Below, piece by piece: positions 60,512 through 64,000 of a stretch of DNA of 64,000 nucleotides. The DNA is from Streptomyces jeddahensis (GTDB lineage: Bacteria; Actinomycetota; Actinomycetes; Streptomycetales; Streptomycetaceae): NCBI RefSeq assembly GCF_001642995.1, contig NZ_LOHS01000092.1:39818-103817 (forward strand). The letters are read 5' to 3'. A program made the position numbers and the translations under genes. The notes below the pieces were generated by a model, which was given only the letters and a program-made list of their open reading frames with translations, searched no databases and had not been told where the DNA came from. How positions within the stretch are numbered: position 1 is the stretch's first letter; the number at the start of each line of letters is the position of its first letter.

Positions 60512-63385
60512 TCATTCGGCACCCTCCTTGCTCCGCGGGGCGTGCGCGGTGAAACGGAAGGAGGCCAGCCGGAAGTCGCCGTGCAGGGTGAGGCACAGGT
60601 CGTGGTGGCCGTCGCCCACAGTCGCCGTCGCGGCGGTCACGGTCGTCCAGGTGTGGTGGTCGCCGGTGACCGGTACGGCGATCTCCGTGAGGAGGTGGTC
60701 TCCCGCCCGTATCTCCAGTCGTGCCTCGCCCTGGCCGGTGGCCGCGCGCGCGACGTCGGCCTCGAAGTGGGACGCACCGGACAGGTCAACGGAGCGGAAG
60801 AGCAGGGTGGCGGGGTGAGCGGGATCCGCAGGGGCGACGGCATCGCCCTTGACGCGGGTGGCGTCGACCAGGGTGATGTCGGTGTAGTCGTCGAAGTCGA
60901 CGGCGAGGGTGTGCCGGCCCACCAGTGCGCGCGGTGGGGGTGAGACACCGGTCACGGTGAGCGGTGTGCTGAGGACGATGTCCTCGGCCGAGCGGGCGAC
61001 GAGCACCTCGTAGCGGCCCGGATCGACGGTGAAGGCGCCTGTGGTGACGTCCCAGTGCGCCAGTCGTTCGGCGGGCAGACGGAAGGTCACCTCCCGGCTC
61101 TGCCCCGGGTCGAGCCGTACCTTGTGGAAGTCCGCGAGCCGGAGCCGGGGCGCCTCGTAGCGGGCGTCGACCGCCCGGACGTAGAGCTGGACCACCTCGC
61201 TCCCGGACCGCGTGCCCGTGTCGGCCAGGGTCACCGAGACGTCCACCACCCCGTCCTGAGCCATGACCGCCGAGGACAGCCGCAGGTCACGGTAGGCGAA
61301 GCCGGTGTAGGACAGGCCGTGTCCGAAGGGGTAGAGGGGTGCGGCCCGGTGGTACTGGTACGTCCAGCCCGCCTTGATGATGTCGTAGTCGAGCGGGTGC
61401 GGCAGTGCCTCGTCGCCCCGGTACCAGGTCTGCGGCAGCCTGCCGGCGGGGTCGGCCGCGCCGAGCAGAACGGCTGCCAAGGCTCGGCCCGTCTCCTGTC
61501 CGCCGTGGGCCGTCCACAGCACGGCCGGCAGGTGGGCGTCGGCCCAGTCGACGGCGTAGGGGTAACTGCTCATGACGACGAGTGCGGTCTCCGGGCGGAC
61601 CGCGGCGACCGTGCGCAGCAGCGCTTCCTGGGTCTCGGGCAGGGCGATTCCGGTACGGTCCTCGGTCTCGCGGCCGTTGATCATCGGGTGGTTGCCGAGG
61701 ACGACGATCGCCACGTCGGCCTGCTCGGCGGCGGCACGTGCCTCGGCCGCGCCGTCGCGCAGCAGTTCGCGATGCCAGCGCTCGGCCGTCTCGGGGGTGG
61801 CGGCGTTGACGCGCACCCGGCCGTCGGCGGGATCGAGGGCGGCGTAGCGGCCGGTGCGCACGTTGCGGAGCAGAAAGGTGTCGCCCTCGCCGTCCGGGGC
61901 GGGCTCCAGACGGAAAGTCTCGTTGACGAACCAGTTCTTGAGATGCGTCCGGTCGGCGGCGAGCGAGGCGTCGTCCTGGAGGCCGAGGTAGCGGCCGGTG
62001 CCGGCCTCGCACAGGGTGAGGACGCCGTCGCCCCACTCCTGGACGTCGAACGCGGTTCCGCCCAGCGGCTCGCCGGTGCTGCGGGAGAGCAGCTTGATGC
62101 GGTCGGCGCCCGGCACGCAGAGCACCTCGCCGCTGCCTTCGAGCGCGCCTTGCAGGCCGGCCGCGATGCCGACCTGGTACGGCAGGGTGCCGCTGTACCA
62201 GTCCTCGTACAGCGTGTCGGCGTGCGGCCCGATGACGGCGATCCGCGGTGCTCGCTCAGGGTTCAGGGGCAGCAGGCCGTCGTTCTTGAGCAGTACGACC
62301 GACTCCGTCGCGGCGCGCAGGGCCAGGGCGCGGTGTTCGGGGCAGTCGATCACCTCCGGGCCGATGCCGACGTACGGGTCGAGGTCGGGGTCGAACTCGC
62401 CGAGACGGAACCGGAGTTGCAGCTGGCGGCGCACCGCCCGGTTCACGTCCTCCTCCTCGATCAGCCCGCGCTCCAACGCCTCCCGCAATCGGCCGATCAC
62501 GGTCGCGCTGTCCTCCCGGTGTTCGGTGAAACTGTCGATACCGGCCTTCAGCGCGGCGGCATGGGACGTGGCGTGGTCCTCGAAGTAGTGCTCCAGTTCC
62601 ACCAGGTTCCAGGGCGCTTCCTCATCGCTGACCACGAACAGTTCATGGCCGGTCCGCCGGGCCCAGCGCCGCAGTTCGTCCTCGATGAGCGGACTCACAT
62701 GGCAGGGGCGGCCGTTGACGAGGTTGTAGGCGGCCATCGCGCCGGTGGCCGCGCCGGAGGCGATGATCGGGCGGAAGGCGGCCAGGTCGTACTCGTGCAG
62801 TACGCGGGGGCGCAGGCCGGAGGAGGTGACGCAGCGGTCGTTCTCGTTGTTGTAGGCGAGGAAGTGCTTGAGCACCGGCGCGGCGCGCAGGTATTCCGGA
62901 TGGTCGCCGGCCAGGCCCCGGCAGTAGGCGGTTCCGAGGCGCGCGGTGTGCAGCGGGTCCTCGGAGTAGCCCTCCTCGTTGCGGCCCCACCTCGGGTCGC
63001 GCAGCAGGTTCACCACGGGCGACCAGATCTGCAGGCCGTTGGTGCCGGACCCGGTCGGGGTCGGCCGGTGCCGGTGGAAAGCGCGCGCTTCGACCGAGAC
63101 GGCCTCGGCGACGGCGCGCACCAGATCCTCGTCCCATGCGGCGCCCAGCCCCACGGCCTGGGGAAAGACGGTCGCCACCCCCAGCCCGGCCACGCCGTGC
63201 AGCGCCTCTGTTCCGGTGCGGAACGAGGCGATGCCGAGGCGCGGGACGGCCGGGACGTACTGGTGGAGCATGGCGAGCCGCTCCTCCAGGGTGAGCCGGT
63301 CCAGCAGGTCGTCGACGCGCTTGCTCATCGGAAGCGCGGGGTCGCGGAAGGGCGACGGGGCGGCGGATGGGGACAGAGAAGCCAC
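60512..63385 (-). CDS. Large multidomain GH3 beta-glycosidase
   Basis: 957 residues from a GTG at 63385 behind GAGGGAT. GH3 N-terminal barrel (about 20-330) with WSPVVNLLRDPRWGRNEEGY, KHFLAYNNENDR and the nucleophile Asp254 in VVSDEEAPWNL; then the GH3 C-terminal alpha/beta sandwich (ESVVLLKNDGLLPLNPERAP, VVLGNHPMINGRETEDRTGI) interrupted by an insert of about 110 residues (about 430-540). A fibronectin-like domain (SEVVQLYVRAVDARYEAPRL) and a C-terminal CBM6-like sandwich complete it. No signal peptide. Probably hydrolyses beta-linked oligosaccharides; divergent from a damaged LacI gene. Confidence 0.92.
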   Translation of the reverse strand: MASLSPSAAPSPFRDPALPMSKRVDDLLDRLTLEERLAMLHQYVPAVPRLGIASFRTGTEALHGVAGLGVATVFPQAVGLGAAWDEDLVRAVAEAVSVEARAFHRHRPTPTGSGTNGLQIWSPVVNLLRDPRWGRNEEGYSEDPLHTARLGTAYCRGLAGDHPEYLRAAPVLKHFLAYNNENDRCVTSSGLRPRVLHEYDLAAFRPIIASGAATGAMAAYNLVNGRPCHVSPLIEDELRRWARRTGHELFVVSDEEAPWNLVELEHYFEDHATSHAAALKAGIDSFTEHREDSATVIGRLREALERGLIEEEDVNRAVRRQLQLRFRLGEFDPDLDPYVGIGPEVIDCPEHRALALRAATESVVLLKNDGLLPLNPERAPRIAVIGPHADTLYEDWYSGTLPYQVGIAAGLQGALEGSGEVLCVPGADRIKLLSRSTGEPLGGTAFDVQEWGDGVLTLCEAGTGRYLGLQDDASLAADRTHLKNWFVNETFRLEPAPDGEGDTFLLRNVRTGRYAALDPADGRVRVNAATPETAERWHRELLRDGAAEARAAAEQADVAIVVLGNHPMINGRETEDRTGIALPETQEALLRTVAAVRPETALVVMSSYPYAVDWADAHLPAVLWTAHGGQETGRALAAVLLGAADPAGRLPQTWYRGDEALPHPLDYDIIKAGWTYQYHRAAPLYPFGHGLSYTGFAYRDLRLSSAVMAQDGVVDVSVTLADTGTRSGSEVVQLYVRAVDARYEAPRLRLADFHKVRLDPGQSREVTFRLPAERLAHWDVTTGAFTVDPGRYEVLVARSAEDIVLSTPLTVTGVSPPPRALVGRHTLAVDFDDYTDITLVDATRVKGDAVAPADPAHPATLLFRSVDLSGASHFEADVARAATGQGEARLEIRAGDHLLTEIAVPVTGDHHTWTTVTAATATVGDGHHDLCLTLHGDFRLASFRFTAHAPRSKEGAE

Positions 63386-63434
63386 GAAACGGATCCCTCG
63401 GCAAGCGGGTGCGGATGTCGGGTTGAGAGTGATT

Positions 63435-63450
63435 GTCGAAGCGCATCGAC
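63435..63450. promoter_or_regulatory. LacI-type operator near the GH3 gene
   Basis: GTCGAAGCGCATCGAC is palindromic apart from one A/A pair, 50 bases upstream of the GH3 start. The CGAAGCGC core recurs at 63557-63571. Confidence 0.6.
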
Positions 63451-63556
63451 GCTGTCATTGCCGCTGCAAGGCTGTCAATGGACCATGGCTGAGAAACTTT
63501 CCTCGTATCCCGCCCCTTGTTTCGCATGAAAGATGTCCGTTACCTTCCCCATCGAG

Positions 63557-63571
63557 GTGAAGCGCTTCGAC
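63557..63571. promoter_or_regulatory. Second LacI-type operator in the GH3 control region
   Basis: GTGAAGCGCTTCGAC holds the perfect palindrome GAAGCGCTTC (63559-63568). The spacing of about 122 bases from the first site (centre to centre) would allow looping by a tetrameric repressor. Confidence 0.6.
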
Positions 63572-63662
63572 ACTCCGGGGGAAGGGCCGCTACCATGACG
63601 CACGCGTTGAACCGCCAAAGCTTCGTAGGCGCAGCGGCGCAGAAGGACGTCGGCGCACCATC

Positions 63663-64000
63663 ATGGTGACCATCGCCGACGCGGCGAGACGCGCGGGCAT
63701 CTCGCCCAGCACGGTCAGCCACGTTCTCAACCACATGCGTTCCGTGACGGAACTCGGCCACCCCGATGCCGACACCAACGCGCCAGCCCGCCGCCTCTTC
63801 CGCAACATCACACCGGCATCAACCGCAGGCCCGCGGGATACGTCGAGCGCACCCTCACCGGCTTCCGCGAGCGCGCCACATCTCGCGCAGCGGTCGACCA
63901 CATGATCGGCCGACTGACCGCCACCCTGCGCGGTGAGCGGCCGAAGGACGAACAGGCCCTGTTCACACATTTACTGACGATACGTCAGAGCACGGGACGA
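63663..64000 (+). pseudogene. LacI-family regulator with most of the sensor domain missing (runs to the right edge)
   Basis: From an ATG at 63663, MVTIADAARRAGISPSTVSHVLN is an intact LacI helix-turn-helix, but after about residue 30 the frame becomes low-complexity and stops at 63905. In another frame from about 63836, GYVERTLTGFRERATSRAAV and then GRLTATLRGERPKDEQALFT, THLLTIRQSTGR look like pieces of a LacI sensor domain, including its usual end (x-x-R-x-STG). About 200 codons of the sensor are missing. It fits a gene with an internal deletion plus frameshift. The frame is still open at base 64000. Confidence 0.65.

Noticed and set aside
61055..63529. An 824-codon plus-strand open frame opposite the GH3 gene
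   Set aside because: Shadow of the GH3 coding strand; the product is Gly/Val/Arg repeats without motifs, while the minus strand has all GH3 signatures.
1..64000. tRNA, rRNA, CRISPR arrays, insertion sequences, integrases and attachment sites
   Set aside because: Looked for on both strands by eye; no convincing example was seen. A tRNAscan or Infernal run would be decisive for small RNAs.

Overview
The base composition (about 70% G+C), third-position G/C bias, GTG starts and gene families (ergothioneine cluster, MalK-type ABC importers with LacI repressors, PAS-PP2C phosphatase, SPFH protein with a long Ala-rich tail) point to a Streptomyces or close relative. The window is chromosomal in character: no integrase, transposase, plasmid gene, rRNA, tRNA or CRISPR array was seen.

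Layout. 1-3.2 kb: end of a membrane protein, its ECF sigma factor, a stand-alone AICAR transformylase and a YceI protein, all on the minus strand. 3.7-15.8 kb: a myo-inositol catabolism locus made of an orphan sugar-binding lipoprotein, a LacI repressor and a plus-strand operon (iolC, aldolase, iolD, iolA, TIM-barrel enzyme, transporter, iolG, iolH). Two copies of one palindromic operator sit just downstream of TTGACA promoters. iolB is not found; a 27-codon micro-ORF lies between the aldolase gene and iolD, where iolB might be expected. 15.8-21.2 kb: small units (CPBP protease, HxlR regulator with azoreductase, PAS-PP2C phosphatase, PhyH dioxygenase with an 85-residue protein and an AraC regulator).

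21.3-35.2 kb: a long minus-strand carbohydrate operon read from 33.7 down to 21.3 kb, facing a LacI regulator. In transcription order it carries an ABC ATPase, a degenerate GroEL-like protein, a cytoplasmic Asp-box beta-propeller, a Tat-type solute-binding protein, two permeases, two more ABC ATPases, a DUF624-like membrane protein and a large enzyme of unknown family. The first three genes overlap by 8 bases. This is the best candidate in the window for an undescribed system.

35.3-46.7 kb: remnants of an ABC ATPase and a frameshifted membrane protein, a universal stress protein, an ion-transporter-like protein, a three-gene unit (ABC ATPase, permease with an exported domain, propeller-phosphatase fusion), a DUF2278-lamin-tail protein, a pirin and a TPR protein. 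46.7-54.5 kb: a flavin disulfide-reductase-like protein facing a thioredoxin, an aldehyde dehydrogenase, a LacI regulator, an NfeD-like/SPFH pair and a lone MazF/PemK-fold protein. 54.9-59.9 kb: ergothioneine genes egtABCD, overlapping end to end, then a dodecin. 59.9-64 kb: a HAD/PNKP-like phosphatase, a large GH3 glycosidase, and facing it a LacI regulator that appears to have lost most of its sensor domain.

All family calls come from reading motifs by eye; no database search was run.
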